DNA of 64,000 bases from Leucobacter sp. L43. Lineage in GTDB: Bacteria > Actinomycetota > Actinomycetes > Actinomycetales > Microbacteriaceae. The stretch is taken from the NCBI RefSeq assembly GCF_016597785.1, contig NZ_JAENJG010000001.1, forward strand, positions 1,054,001 to 1,118,000, read 5' to 3'. Position numbers and translations under genes: made by a program. Positions 6,765-15,087 of this stretch are shown one piece after another. Numbering within the stretch: the first letter of the stretch is position 1; every line of letters starts with the position of its first letter. Under the pieces are notes generated by a model. The model had not been told where the DNA came from. It did no database searches and saw nothing but the letters and a program-made list of their open reading frames with translations.

Positions 6765-9350
6765 TCAGTTCAGGAGTGCGCTGGCACCGAGTTTCGCCTC
6801 GAGCGAGTCTCGGCTCGTCACGCCCAGTTTGCGCATGATTCGATACATGTGGCTGTCCACGGTGCGGACGCTGACCACCAGTCGCGACGCGATCTCGTGG
6901 TTGCTGAGGCCGTTCACCGCGAGCGTCGCAACTTCTTTCTCCCGCTTCGAGAGGGCCATGCCCATGCCCCCGAACCGAGTGGTGTTGAAGACCCGGCCAC
7001 TGAACCGAGCGCGGAGCTTCCGTTCGTCTCCCAAGGCTTCGTCGCGACGCTCGAGCCGCTGCTCGTCGGCGAACAGTTCAGCGGCCCGGCCGTAGGCGGC
7101 CAGCGCGATGCCGGTTCGGCGGTACCGCTCGAGAGCGCGTGCGGCTTCGAGCATGGCATCGGCGTCGCCCTGCAAGCCTGCCTCGAGATACCGCCCCTGC
7201 GCTGCGAGCACCACCGCCTCGGGGTGCTGATCGAGCAGGTGCAGCGCCTCTGCGAGGCGATCGGCGTCCATCTTCATCTCCAGCGAGGCGAGCATGCCGA
7301 TCTGCGCAGCGAACACCGCCCCGCGATCGCGCAGCGCTGTCGACGCTTCCCACAGCACATTGGCCGCGCTCTCGGCGTCGCCGTCGAGTATCTTGACCTG
7401 CGCTTCGGCCCAGGCCGCGCTCTGCATCGGCAGCGCAAGATCTTCGGTATGCCCCGACCGCAAGAGATCAGCGTACTTCGTGCAGAGCGCCACCTGGCCG
7501 CGCGCCGCCGCGAGGATGCAGGCCGAGATGAGAACGGTGGCGCGGCTTCCCGGCGGCAGCGGAGCGAGCTCACCCGTCGAGAGCGCGACGTCCAGGAGCT
7601 CTCCATGCGCCCGCATATCTCCGCTGTGCAGATGCGAGAACGCGACGGCACCGGCGAAGGTGCGGAACGAGTGCACGTCGAGGTTTCCACGCGCCTCGTC
7701 GAGCCCGTTGTTCAGATCTCGACTTCCGGCTTCGTACGCCCCCTGCGCGAGCAGGCTGATGCCCTGCACCGAGCGAGCCGCGGCGCGTTCACCCTGTGGA
7801 TCGAGGCGACGAAGTTCGTCGTACACCCGATTTCCGTCTGACAGTCGACCGGCGATGATCAGGACGCGGAGCTGCGTTTCGAGGAGCGCGGTCTGCACCG
7901 GCACCGGCAGGTCATCGGTGACTTCGAGTACGATCTCGAAGCCTTCGGGGACGGACCGGAAATCGGCGAGGATGCTGATGCGCTTCGCGTCGAGCATCCT
8001 GCCGTAGCTGGCGAGTTCGCGGGCGTGCGCGTCCAGGTACACGAGGGCTTCATCGATCTGACCACGGTTGTAGGCGAGCCAATCCGCCCGGCGGGAACAG
8101 TACTCGGCCCTGGCCGCGATATCGCCGCTTCTCTCATCGGTCTCGGCGAACACTCGCGCGATGCTCGGCTCTGAGGCGGCCATTCCGGCCTGCGTCAGGA
8201 TGTCGACGTATGCGTTCGCGGTGTGAACGTCTGCGTTCTTCTCCCACTCGTACCCCGCCACGAGCTGCCGGGTCTTGAGTGATTCGCGCAGCATTCCGGC
8301 GAAAAGGGCGTCCTGTTTCTCGCCGGCGCCGTCCAGGTCGTTCCAGGTGCGCTCGAGCTCGAAATTGAGCGACGCACTTCCGAGGGCTGAGAGAATCTTC
8401 TCCGTCAGCCGGATGCGTCGCGCTGACAGCGGGTCATGCCTGAAGTAGCTGGTGAACAGCGGCGGCACGACGGAGACGTAGTTGTTCCGCGTCCCCTGCG
8501 CGAAGGCGATCATCGCCCGTTCCTCGAGCACCTCGAGCGTCGACCAGTCCACGAGCGTGCGCACCGTCTCGACGTCGGCAAGACCCACCATCGCGATGGT
8601 CTCCAGAGCATCTCGAGATGCCGCGTCGAGGCTCTCCAGGTGCATCTCCATGACGGCGCGGAGCGCTGGGCTCCACAGCTCACCGGTCGCGGTCCAGAGC
8701 CGACCATCGATCTGCACCAAGCGGTTCTCGCGCACGGTCACGTCGACCAGGGAAAGCGCGAGCCCCACGTTGCCGCCGGTCTTCGTGTAGAGACGTCTCG
8801 AGGTCCCGGGTTCGATGTCGGCACCGAGGTATTCACTCATGACCGCGTCGAGATCTTCGAATCGCAGTGGGAGCATGTCGATGACGTACGTCGGCGACAG
8901 CGTCGAAGCCGGAAGCCCGCTCGGAGTGTGCCGGGCTCGGAGACCCTGCAGGCGAGAGATGACGATGGGCACCCCGGTCGTGCGCCGCACGTATTCGATC
9001 ACGCCCCACGAGACCTCGTCGAGGTCGTCCCAGTCGTCCAGGAAGTACGCGCTTCGCGCGTTCGCGACCTGCTCGGTCAGCTGGCGCCCGACGTCTTCGA
9101 TGACCGCATCGATGCGTCGCGTCGGCGACAACTCGGCGATGCCGGACAGCGCGATCGCCGCAAATGGGTTCTGCTTGAGCGAGGCGACCCCGCGAATGCG
9201 ATGCACCGTCCATCCGGCGTCTTCGAGCCTCGTCGCGAGGGCCTCCATGAACGCCGTGCGCCCACTCCCCCTGCTGCCGACGATGTCCACGCTCAAGCCG
9301 TTCTCGACCAGGCTCTGCGCCTTCGCGAGGCTGCGATCTCGACCTTTCAC
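6765..9350 (-). CDS. Large LuxR-family transcriptional regulator with ATPase-like N-terminal domain (LAL type)
   Basis: Protein of about 861 aa. The N-terminus carries an AAA/NACHT-like P-loop, GSRGSGRT at residues 25-32, with Arg31 where Lys is canonical, and a Walker B-like YFLDDWDDL. A long helical-repeat middle is followed by a GerE/LuxR HTH in the last 60 residues (LSKREKEVATLAVNGLSNHEIASRL). Start taken at GTG 9350, preceded by AGGGGA 7 nt upstream; ATG 9371 and GTG 9380 are alternatives. It stands alone, convergent with the DUF7882 gene, with no obvious target operon beside it. Many relatives sense a small ligand through the repeat region. Confidence 0.85.
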   Translation of the reverse strand: MKGRDRSLAKAQSLVENGLSVDIVGSRGSGRTAFMEALATRLEDAGWTVHRIRGVASLKQNPFAAIALSGIAELSPTRRIDAVIEDVGRQLTEQVANARSAYFLDDWDDLDEVSWGVIEYVRRTTGVPIVISRLQGLRARHTPSGLPASTLSPTYVIDMLPLRFEDLDAVMSEYLGADIEPGTSRRLYTKTGGNVGLALSLVDVTVRENRLVQIDGRLWTATGELWSPALRAVMEMHLESLDAASRDALETIAMVGLADVETVRTLVDWSTLEVLEERAMIAFAQGTRNNYVSVVPPLFTSYFRHDPLSARRIRLTEKILSALGSASLNFELERTWNDLDGAGEKQDALFAGMLRESLKTRQLVAGYEWEKNADVHTANAYVDILTQAGMAASEPSIARVFAETDERSGDIAARAEYCSRRADWLAYNRGQIDEALVYLDAHARELASYGRMLDAKRISILADFRSVPEGFEIVLEVTDDLPVPVQTALLETQLRVLIIAGRLSDGNRVYDELRRLDPQGERAAARSVQGISLLAQGAYEAGSRDLNNGLDEARGNLDVHSFRTFAGAVAFSHLHSGDMRAHGELLDVALSTGELAPLPPGSRATVLISACILAAARGQVALCTKYADLLRSGHTEDLALPMQSAAWAEAQVKILDGDAESAANVLWEASTALRDRGAVFAAQIGMLASLEMKMDADRLAEALHLLDQHPEAVVLAAQGRYLEAGLQGDADAMLEAARALERYRRTGIALAAYGRAAELFADEQRLERRDEALGDERKLRARFSGRVFNTTRFGGMGMALSKREKEVATLAVNGLSNHEIASRLVVSVRTVDSHMYRIMRKLGVTSRDSLEAKLGASALLN

Positions 9351-9380
9351 CGGGAGATCCCCTCTCCTCATCGACCACAC

Positions 9381-9734
9381 CGTCCGCGGCCAACGGTAAC
9401 ACGCGAGCGGTCTCCGGCGTGAGGGAGAACATCGAGGTTGAAATTCGAGTGCATGCCGAGGACGGGGGCGAGCCAGCGGAACGATCGCGATGTGATCCGT
9501 GAATGTCTCGTGCGACTGGCGTGCATGACTCCCCCTACGTTCCCTAGGCGAAATTGAAGCCTATGGTTCCGAAGACGGGCGCTCGCGCAATAGCGCTGAG
9601 TTCCAGCGTCAGACGGAATGTTTCACGCGCGAAGCAACCGGTCGATAGGTAGCCGGCTCAGCCGATGCAGTACTGAAGCCGCGCGGGAAGTACTGGGAAT
9701 GCTCCCTCGTTGCGCAAGGAGGGAGGACGACGAA
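9381..9734. other. Intergenic region without a gene
   Basis: Region between the LuxR start and the catalase terminator. A CAGTACT/AGTACTG pair separated by about 15 nt sits near 9667-9695. TACCGT about 14 nt upstream of GTG 9380 may be the -10 of the LuxR gene. I see no coding signal. Confidence 0.5.
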
Positions 9735-9763
9735 GGCCGGCGAGAGGAGTCCTCTCGCCGGCC
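9735..9763 (-). terminator. Strong GC hairpin downstream of catalase
   Basis: A 13-bp perfect stem (9735-9747 with 9751-9763) closed by a 3-nt loop, starting 46 nt after the catalase stop on the minus strand. No U tract follows, as is common for actinobacterial terminators. It could act in either direction, but only the catalase transcript runs into it. Confidence 0.75.
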
Positions 9764-9809
9764 CGTGAGGCGCGCTGACTACGAGCGCCAGCGCGTCACC
9801 GTCGCAGAA

Positions 9810-11288
9810 TCAGGCGTCGACCGTCGCCGCTACCGCCTCGACTCCAGCCTCCAAGTTGCGACGCAGGGCAGCGCCGAGCTCGGCGTCGACCTGGCTCCAG
9901 TATCCGATCGCCCGCTCCCGAATCTCGGGGCTCTGCACACCGCCGACCGCACCGGTGATGGTTTCGAGGAAGCGCGCTCGAGCTGCAGCGTCGAACACCT
10001 CGCGGTACAGCGTGCCGGCCTGGCCGAAATCGTCGTCCTCCGCGTGCAGCGTCGCCGCCGTGCGCACGAGCTCACCGTCAGATTCCCATGATCCGACGCC
10101 AGCAGCAGCCGCATCTGCACGCGGTCCGCCCTTCGAGTTGGGGGCGTAGACCGGCGTGCTCGGCGAGTTGAAGCCGTGGCGCTGCGCGCCATCCTGCGAG
10201 TAGTTGGCCACCGGGGCGATCGGGGCGTTGACCGGGATCTGGTTGTAGTTCGTGCCGACGCGGTACCGCTGCGCGTCGGGGTACGAGAAGACACGAGCCT
10301 GCAGCATGCGATCGGGGCTGATGTCGATGCCGGGCACCGTGTTCGCCGGCGAGAAGGCGGCCTGCTCGATCTGGGCGAAGAAGTTCTCCGGGTTGCGGTT
10401 GAGCGTGTGCACGCCGACCTCGATCAACGGGTAGTCCGCGTGCGGCCACACCTTGGTGAGATCGAACGGGTTGAACCGGTACGTCTTCGCTTCCTCGTAC
10501 GGCATCACCTGGACCGACACCTTCCAGGACGGGAACTCGCCGCGCTCGATCGCGTCGAACAGGTCCCTGCGGTAGTAGTCGGCATCTGCGCCGGCGATCG
10601 CCTCGGCCTCCTCGCTCGACATCTCGACATTGCCCTGCAGCGCCTCGAAGTGGTACTTGACCCAGAAGCGCTCGCCGGCCGCGTTGATCCACTGGTAGGT
10701 GTGCGAGCCGAAGCCTGGCATGTGGCGCCAGGAGCGAGGCAGACCGCGGTCGCCCATGAGGTAGGTGACCTGATGAGCCGACTCCGGCGAGAGCGTCCAG
10801 AAGTCCCACTGCATATCGGCGTCGCGCAGGCCCGAGCCGGGCAGGCGCTTCTGCGAGTGGATGAAGTCGGGGAACTTGATGCCGTCGCGGATGAAGAACA
10901 CCGGAGTGTTGTTTCCGACGATGTCGTAATTGCCCTCCGACGTGTAGAACTTCACCGAGAAGCCGCGAACGTCGCGCCACGTATCCGGCGATCCCTGCTC
11001 ACCGGCGACCGAGGAGAAGCGCTGCACGGTCTCCGTTCGGGCGCCCGGCTGGAACAGCGCGGCACGCGTGTAGGCCGAGACGTCGCCGGTGACGACGAAC
11101 TCGCCGAACGCGCCGCCTCCCTTCGCATGCACGATGCGCTCCGGGATGCGCTCCCGGTTGAACTGCGCGAGCTTCTCGACGAGGTAGCGATCATGCAGAG
11201 CGATCGCGCCGTCTCGCCCTGCGGCGAGCGAGTGCTCGTCGCTCGCGACGGGCGTTCCGGTTTGGGTCGTGGTGTCGGGTGTACTCAT
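9810..11288 (-). CDS. katA: Monofunctional heme catalase
   Basis: Protein of 492 aa, the length of small-subunit (clade 3) catalases that dismutate hydrogen peroxide in the cytosol. Catalytic His54 lies in [12 protein letters not shown], Asn127 in VGNNTPVFF, and the proximal heme ligand Tyr336 in [14 protein letters not shown]. It follows a Fur-family regulator on the same strand with a 67-nt gap, the arrangement of catR-catA in streptomycetes, so peroxide-responsive control is expected. A 13-bp hairpin terminates it. Confidence 0.96.
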   Translation of the reverse strand: MSTPDTTTQTGTPVASDEHSLAAGRDGAIALHDRYLVEKLAQFNRERIPERIVHAKGGGAFGEFVVTGDVSAYTRAALFQPGARTETVQRFSSVAGEQGSPDTWRDVRGFSVKFYTSEGNYDIVGNNTPVFFIRDGIKFPDFIHSQKRLPGSGLRDADMQWDFWTLSPESAHQVTYLMGDRGLPRSWRHMPGFGSHTYQWINAAGERFWVKYHFEALQGNVEMSSEEAEAIAGADADYYRRDLFDAIERGEFPSWKVSVQVMPYEEAKTYRFNPFDLTKVWPHADYPLIEVGVHTLNRNPENFFAQIEQAAFSPANTVPGIDISPDRMLQARVFSYPDAQRYRVGTNYNQIPVNAPIAPVANYSQDGAQRHGFNSPSTPVYAPNSKGGPRADAAAAGVGSWESDGELVRTAATLHAEDDDFGQAGTLYREVFDAAARARFLETITGAVGGVQSPEIRERAIGYWSQVDAELGAALRRNLEAGVEAVAATVDA

Positions 11289-11355
11289 GTTGCTCCTCGG
11301 GAGTTTCGCGCATGACGAATGGTGCCCCGAACTCGAGGCGATCCTGCGTATTCGA

Positions 11356-11778
11356 CTATGCGGCCGAGACGGCGCAGCCGGGGCAGATGCCCCAGAACGT
11401 CACCTCGGCGGTCTGTACGGTGAAGCCCCCCGTCTCCGACGGGGAGAGGCACGGCGTGTGACCGACGACGCAATCGACGTCGGCGATGGCTCCGCACTGG
11501 GAGCACACGACATGATGATGGTTGTCGTTCACGCGCCGCTCATAGAGCGCCGCGGATCCTGCCGGCTCCACGCGTCGGGTCAGCCCCGCCGCGGTCAGGT
11601 CCGCCAGGATGTTGTGCACTGACTGGATCGATGTCGTCGGCAGCGCACTCGCGACCACTCGGAACACATGATCCGCGTCCGAGTGAGGCATGGAGGCGAG
11701 CGCATCGAGCACGGCCAGGCGGCCTGCGGTCGCTCGCAGACCGACGCCGCGCAGCGCTTCCTCGGTGCTCGTCTCCAT
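11356..11778 (-). CDS. Fur/PerR/CatR-family peroxide- or metal-responsive repressor
   Basis: Protein of 140 aa with a winged helix ([11 protein letters not shown] ... [23 protein letters not shown]), a His cluster at 87-89 and two zinc-type CxxC pairs (C92/C95 and C132/C135). It precedes the catalase gene, so a PerR/CatR role in repressing it is the best inference. Start at ATG 11778: a near-ideal promoter (-35 TTGAAT, 17-nt spacer, -10 TAGGAT) ends 7 nt before it, implying a leaderless message. Longer starts at 11787 and 11796 would fall on or beyond the -10 box. Confidence 0.9.
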   Translation of the reverse strand: METSTEEALRGVGLRATAGRLAVLDALASMPHSDADHVFRVVASALPTTSIQSVHNILADLTAAGLTRRVEPAGSAALYERRVNDNHHHVVCSQCGAIADVDCVVGHTPCLSPSETGGFTVQTAEVTFWGICPGCAVSAA

Positions 11779-11785
11779 ACCGATC

Positions 11786-11819
11786 ATCCTACGCACTTAT
11801 TTTGAGTTATTCAAATAAA
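11786..11819 (-). promoter_or_regulatory. Promoter and Fur-type operator of the fur-katA operon
   Basis: On the minus strand, TTGAAT (11809-11814) and TAGGAT (11786-11791) are separated by exactly 17 nt. Over the -35 and spacer lies an AT-rich imperfect 23-bp palindrome (11797-11819) with TTTGA and TCAAA half-sites around GTTAT, in a sea of GC-rich DNA. This is the expected size and composition of a Fur/PerR box, so the regulator probably represses its own operon. Confidence 0.75.
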
Positions 11820-11844
11820 GGGTCGCGTGTCGCGCGGTTCGCGG

Positions 11845-12495
11845 TCAGGAACGGGCTCGAACGGCCTCGGCGATGGGAGTTGTGCCGGTATTGAAGCGGA
11901 TCGTGCGGCGAATGGTCGTGTCATCGGCCAGCACCGCAGCGATCGTCGCAGCGACGTCGGCTCTCGCCACCGTCTCGCCATTCTCGGCGTCGACGTCGAT
12001 GGCGCCCGCCGGCGGATCGAGCGTCAGGCCGCTCGGGCCGAGCACCGTCCAGTCCAGTTCAGACTCCCGGAGATGCTCGTCAGCCTGGGACTTCGCCTCC
12101 GCGTAGGTGTAGAAGGCGTTCTCCGGGTCGACGCCGTGGTCGCGAGACGCGCCGAAGTAGGACACCATCACGTAACGCGGCACTCCAGCGCGAGCCGCGG
12201 CATCCATGGTGCGGATCGCCGCATCCCGGTCAACGGCCATCGTGCGCGCGGCGTCGCCGCCCCCGGCCCCGGCCGACCACACCACCGCGTCATGGCCCCG
12301 GACGACGTCGACGAGCGCGTCCACGTCGAGGTGCTCGACGTCGGCGACCCGCGGCTCGGCGCCGGCAGCGCGCACGTCCTCCGCCTGCTCCGGATTGCGT
12401 ATCACCGCCGTCACCGCGTCGCCTCGCTCCGCGAGGAGCGGCTCCGTCAGAAGCGCGATCTTGCCGTGTCCGCCGAAAATAATGATGCTTGCCAT
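11845..12495 (-). CDS. NAD(P)H-binding protein, SDR atypical (a5) family
   Basis: Protein of 216 aa beginning with a Rossmann strand and GGHGKI at residues 8-13, as in YwnB/YhfK-like NAD(P)-binding proteins. A VSYFGASR segment and a Y-x-x-x-K (YAEAK) are present, but such short proteins often lack known catalysis. TAGTGT 7 nt before ATG 12495 suggests a leaderless start, with GGGGAG also usable as SD. It is convergent to nothing: the Fur operon lies downstream on the same strand with its own promoter. Substrate unknown. Confidence 0.82.
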   Translation of the reverse strand: MASIIIFGGHGKIALLTEPLLAERGDAVTAVIRNPEQAEDVRAAGAEPRVADVEHLDVDALVDVVRGHDAVVWSAGAGGGDAARTMAVDRDAAIRTMDAAARAGVPRYVMVSYFGASRDHGVDPENAFYTYAEAKSQADEHLRESELDWTVLGPSGLTLDPPAGAIDVDAENGETVARADVAATIAAVLADDTTIRRTIRFNTGTTPIAEAVRARS

Positions 12496-12708
12496 GCTCC
12501 CCACACTACGCTCGCCGGCACCCGGTTTCTCCAGGAGCGGAACCGGTGGCAGCGCCCGCCGTAAGCGCACGGTCTGCGCGCGTCTAGCGCCCTGTTCGGC
12601 CGCGTGCAACGGGGTGCCGGGCTCGACCGAGATGCGGGAGGCTCGACACGTCGGCCCGGAAACCGGGTCTCGACGGACGACGAACTCCCGAACCCAGGAG
12701 GTTTACTC

Positions 12709-13257
12709 ATGTCACATCTCACCGGCAAGCGCGTAGCGGTTCTGGCAACCGACGGCTTCGAGGACTCAGAGCTCACGGAACCCATCTCCGCAGTGCAGGA
12801 GCACGGCGCGGAGGTCATCGTGGTGTCCACGAAGACCGGTTCGATCACCGGCAAGAACGGCCATGAGCAGGAGGTCTCGCTGACCTCGGCCGACGCGAAC
12901 GCGAGTGAGTTCGATGCGCTCGTGCTGCCAGGCGGCGTCGTGAACGGCGACCAGATCCGGCTCGATGCCGATGCGGTCGCCTTCACCAAGGACTTCTTCG
13001 CGCAGCACAAGCCCGTCGGCGCGATCTGCCACGGCGGATGGATTCTCGCCGACGCCGATGTGCTCAAGGGCCGCACCGTCACCTCGTACGCGAGCCTGCG
13101 CACCGACCTCCAGAACGCAGGAGCGACCTGGGTCGATGAGGAGGTCGTCGTGGATCAGGGACTCGTGACGAGTCGCACTCCCGATGATCTGCCCGCCTTC
13201 AACGCCAAGCTGGTCGAGGAGATCGGCGAGGGCGAGCATCCCGGCCAGACGGCGTAG
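12709..13257 (+). CDS. PfpI/DJ-1 family type 1 glutamine amidotransferase-like protein
   Basis: Protein of 182 aa matching PfpI/YhbO size. The nucleophile elbow Cys107 lies in GAICHGG, with the acidic FEDSE motif near residues 17-21. Relatives act as stress-related deglycases, chaperones or peptidases; which applies here cannot be read. A textbook AGGAGG lies 7 nt before ATG 12709, which decides the start against an upstream in-frame codon. It stands alone between two leftward genes. Confidence 0.92.
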   Translation: MSHLTGKRVAVLATDGFEDSELTEPISAVQEHGAEVIVVSTKTGSITGKNGHEQEVSLTSADANASEFDALVLPGGVVNGDQIRLDADAVAFTKDFFAQHKPVGAICHGGWILADADVLKGRTVTSYASLRTDLQNAGATWVDEEVVVDQGLVTSRTPDDLPAFNAKLVEEIGEGEHPGQTA

Positions 13258-13260
13258 GCC

Positions 13261-13349
13261 GCAGGCTCTGCACCGCACAGCGATGCCGCCAGCACCGGGC
13301 TCTTCCAGGAGCGCAACGGTCGCGGGCGGCATCGCTGCATGTTGCCTGC
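13261..13349. terminator. Large imperfect hairpin between convergent pfpI-like gene and selO
   Basis: A perfect 13-bp stem (13278-13290 with 13325-13337) encloses 34 nt, and flanking GCAGGC (13261-13266) and GCCTGC (13344-13349) extend it. It lies just after the PfpI stop and 21 nt from the SelO stop, so it can serve as a bidirectional terminator. Confidence 0.5.
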
Positions 13350-13370
13350 GAGGGTTGCCCGCCGCGAGGA

Positions 13371-14936
13371 TCAGGTGCCGCAGAACGTCACGTGCGCCGG
13401 GCCGCCCTCCGGCGCCGGACGCTCGAACCGCTCGAAGCCCTCTCGCGCGGTGTACGGGCGCTCCAGCACCGAGAGCAGGTGGGAGAAGGGCTCCATGTCT
13501 CCCTCGGACGCAGCCTCGAGAGCCTCCTCGACGAGGTGGTTGCGAGGGATGTAGATCGGATTGACCCGATCCATCGCAGCGGGATCGGGTGCGGCCTGGA
13601 GCCAGCGATCGACCCAGCCCCCTGCCCCCTCGGAGCGCGGGAGCACGTCGTCGAGCGCGGTGGCATCTCCCGAGCCGGCTCGCGCGAGCGCCCGGAAGAA
13701 GCTCGTGTAATCGATGCGATGCCGCTGCAGGTCGGTGAGCATGTCGGCGGTCAGTTCCGCGAGCGCGCCGTCGTCGACGGCCGCGCGCCCGGCGGAACCC
13801 GCCAATCCCAGCTTGGCCCGCATCCCATCCATCCAGGCGTCGTTGTACGCCGCCCCGAAACGGTCGAGCGATGCGACGGCGACCGATTTCGCGGCTTCGG
13901 CATCCGGCGCGAGGAGGGGAAGGAGCGTCTCGGCGAAGCGCGTCAGGTTCCACAGAGCGATCGACGGCTGATTGCCGTACGCGTACCGACGCTGGTGGTC
14001 GATCGAGCTGAATGCGGCCGCCGGGTCGAACGCGTCGATGAATGCGCACGGACCGTAATCGATCGTCTCGCCGGAGATCGTCATGTTGTCGGTGTTCATC
14101 ACGCCGTGCACGAATCCGACGAGCACCCAGTGCGCGACGAGCCGCGCCTGCGCAGCGACGACCGCGTCCAGCAATCCGGCGTAGCGATCGGGCTCCCCCG
14201 AGAGCGCCGGCGCGTGCCGCTCGATCGCGTAGTCGGCGAGGCGGGCCAGCAGGGCTGCGTCGCCCTGCGCGCGCGCGAACTGGAAACTCCCGACTCTGAG
14301 GTGGCTGCTCGCCACACGCGTCAGCACCGCCCCTTCGAGCAACTCGCCGTCGCGCGGAACGCTCCTCCCCGTGGCGATCACGCCGAGCGCGCGGGTCGTC
14401 GGCACGCCGAGCGCCGCCATCGCCTCACCCATGAGGTATTCCCGAAGCATCGGCCCCAGCGCGGCGAATCCGTCCGCCCGCGCGAAGGGCGTGCGTCCCG
14501 ATCCTTTGAGGTGCAGATCGCGCAGCCGCCCCGCCGGATCGCGGATCTCCCCGAGCAGCAGCGCGCGACCGTCGCCCAAGCGGGGCGAGTACCCGCCGAA
14601 CTGGTGCCCGGCGTACGCCTGCGCGACGGGCTCGCTTCCTTCTGGCAGCGCATTCCCGAGGAGGAAGCGGACGAGGGAATTCTCGGTGAAGCGGTGCGCA
14701 TCGATGCCGAGTTCTTCTGCCAGGGCTTCGTTCCACACGACGATACGCGGCGATTCGGGGCGGAACGCGTTCCACGGCACTGATAGTTCGGGGAGCCGGG
14801 ATGCGAACCCATGTTCGAGGGTGACGCCGGCCGCGCTTGGCAAGGGATCGAACGACGTTTCGGCGCCGCGAGCGCTGTCTGCGCGCGTCGGATCAGTCGA
14901 AACAGCAGGGGCCGGGATGCGAGGCGATTCTGGCAT
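13371..14936 (-). CDS. selO: Protein adenylyltransferase SelO (YdiU/UPF0061)
   Basis: Protein of 521 aa, normal SelO length, a pseudokinase-fold enzyme that transfers AMP to proteins during redox stress. Conserved blocks are GHQFGGYSPRLGDG at 110-123, KGSGRTPFAR from 144, NTDNM at 281-285 and DYGPCAF near 293-299. The C-terminus ends FCGT, giving the near-terminal Cys seen in bacterial homologues in place of selenocysteine. TAGACT stands 6 nt before ATG 14936, suggesting a leaderless mRNA divergent from the MMPL gene. Confidence 0.95.
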   Translation of the reverse strand: MPESPRIPAPAVSTDPTRADSARGAETSFDPLPSAAGVTLEHGFASRLPELSVPWNAFRPESPRIVVWNEALAEELGIDAHRFTENSLVRFLLGNALPEGSEPVAQAYAGHQFGGYSPRLGDGRALLLGEIRDPAGRLRDLHLKGSGRTPFARADGFAALGPMLREYLMGEAMAALGVPTTRALGVIATGRSVPRDGELLEGAVLTRVASSHLRVGSFQFARAQGDAALLARLADYAIERHAPALSGEPDRYAGLLDAVVAAQARLVAHWVLVGFVHGVMNTDNMTISGETIDYGPCAFIDAFDPAAAFSSIDHQRRYAYGNQPSIALWNLTRFAETLLPLLAPDAEAAKSVAVASLDRFGAAYNDAWMDGMRAKLGLAGSAGRAAVDDGALAELTADMLTDLQRHRIDYTSFFRALARAGSGDATALDDVLPRSEGAGGWVDRWLQAAPDPAAMDRVNPIYIPRNHLVEEALEAASEGDMEPFSHLLSVLERPYTAREGFERFERPAPEGGPAHVTFCGT

Positions 14937-15036
14937 GTGGCGAGTCTACGGAGCGGGCGCTCATCAGGAACGGGCTGGACAGCGGCGCCGAGACGTGGCA
15001 CGCCGAATTTCGACTTCATAAAGCCCGCCGCACCCG

Positions 15037-15067
15037 CTAGAGTTTCACTAGCTTAGCTAGATACTTT
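15037..15067 (+). promoter_or_regulatory. Palindromic operator candidate upstream of the MMPL exporter
   Basis: CTAGCT-T-AGCTAG at 15048-15060 is a perfect 6+6 palindrome. A further CTAG lies at 15037-15040. It sits 27 nt before the MMPL start inside a locally AT-rich patch with -10-like GATACT/TACTTT. A MarR-family gene closes this gene cluster, making it the natural candidate regulator. Confidence 0.45.
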
Positions 15068-15087
15068 CTTTGGGAGATTGTAGAAGA

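Noticed and set aside
13392..14783. 463-codon plus-strand frame opposite selO
   Set aside because: Shadow of the selO reading frame; Arg/Glu/Val-rich with no domain.
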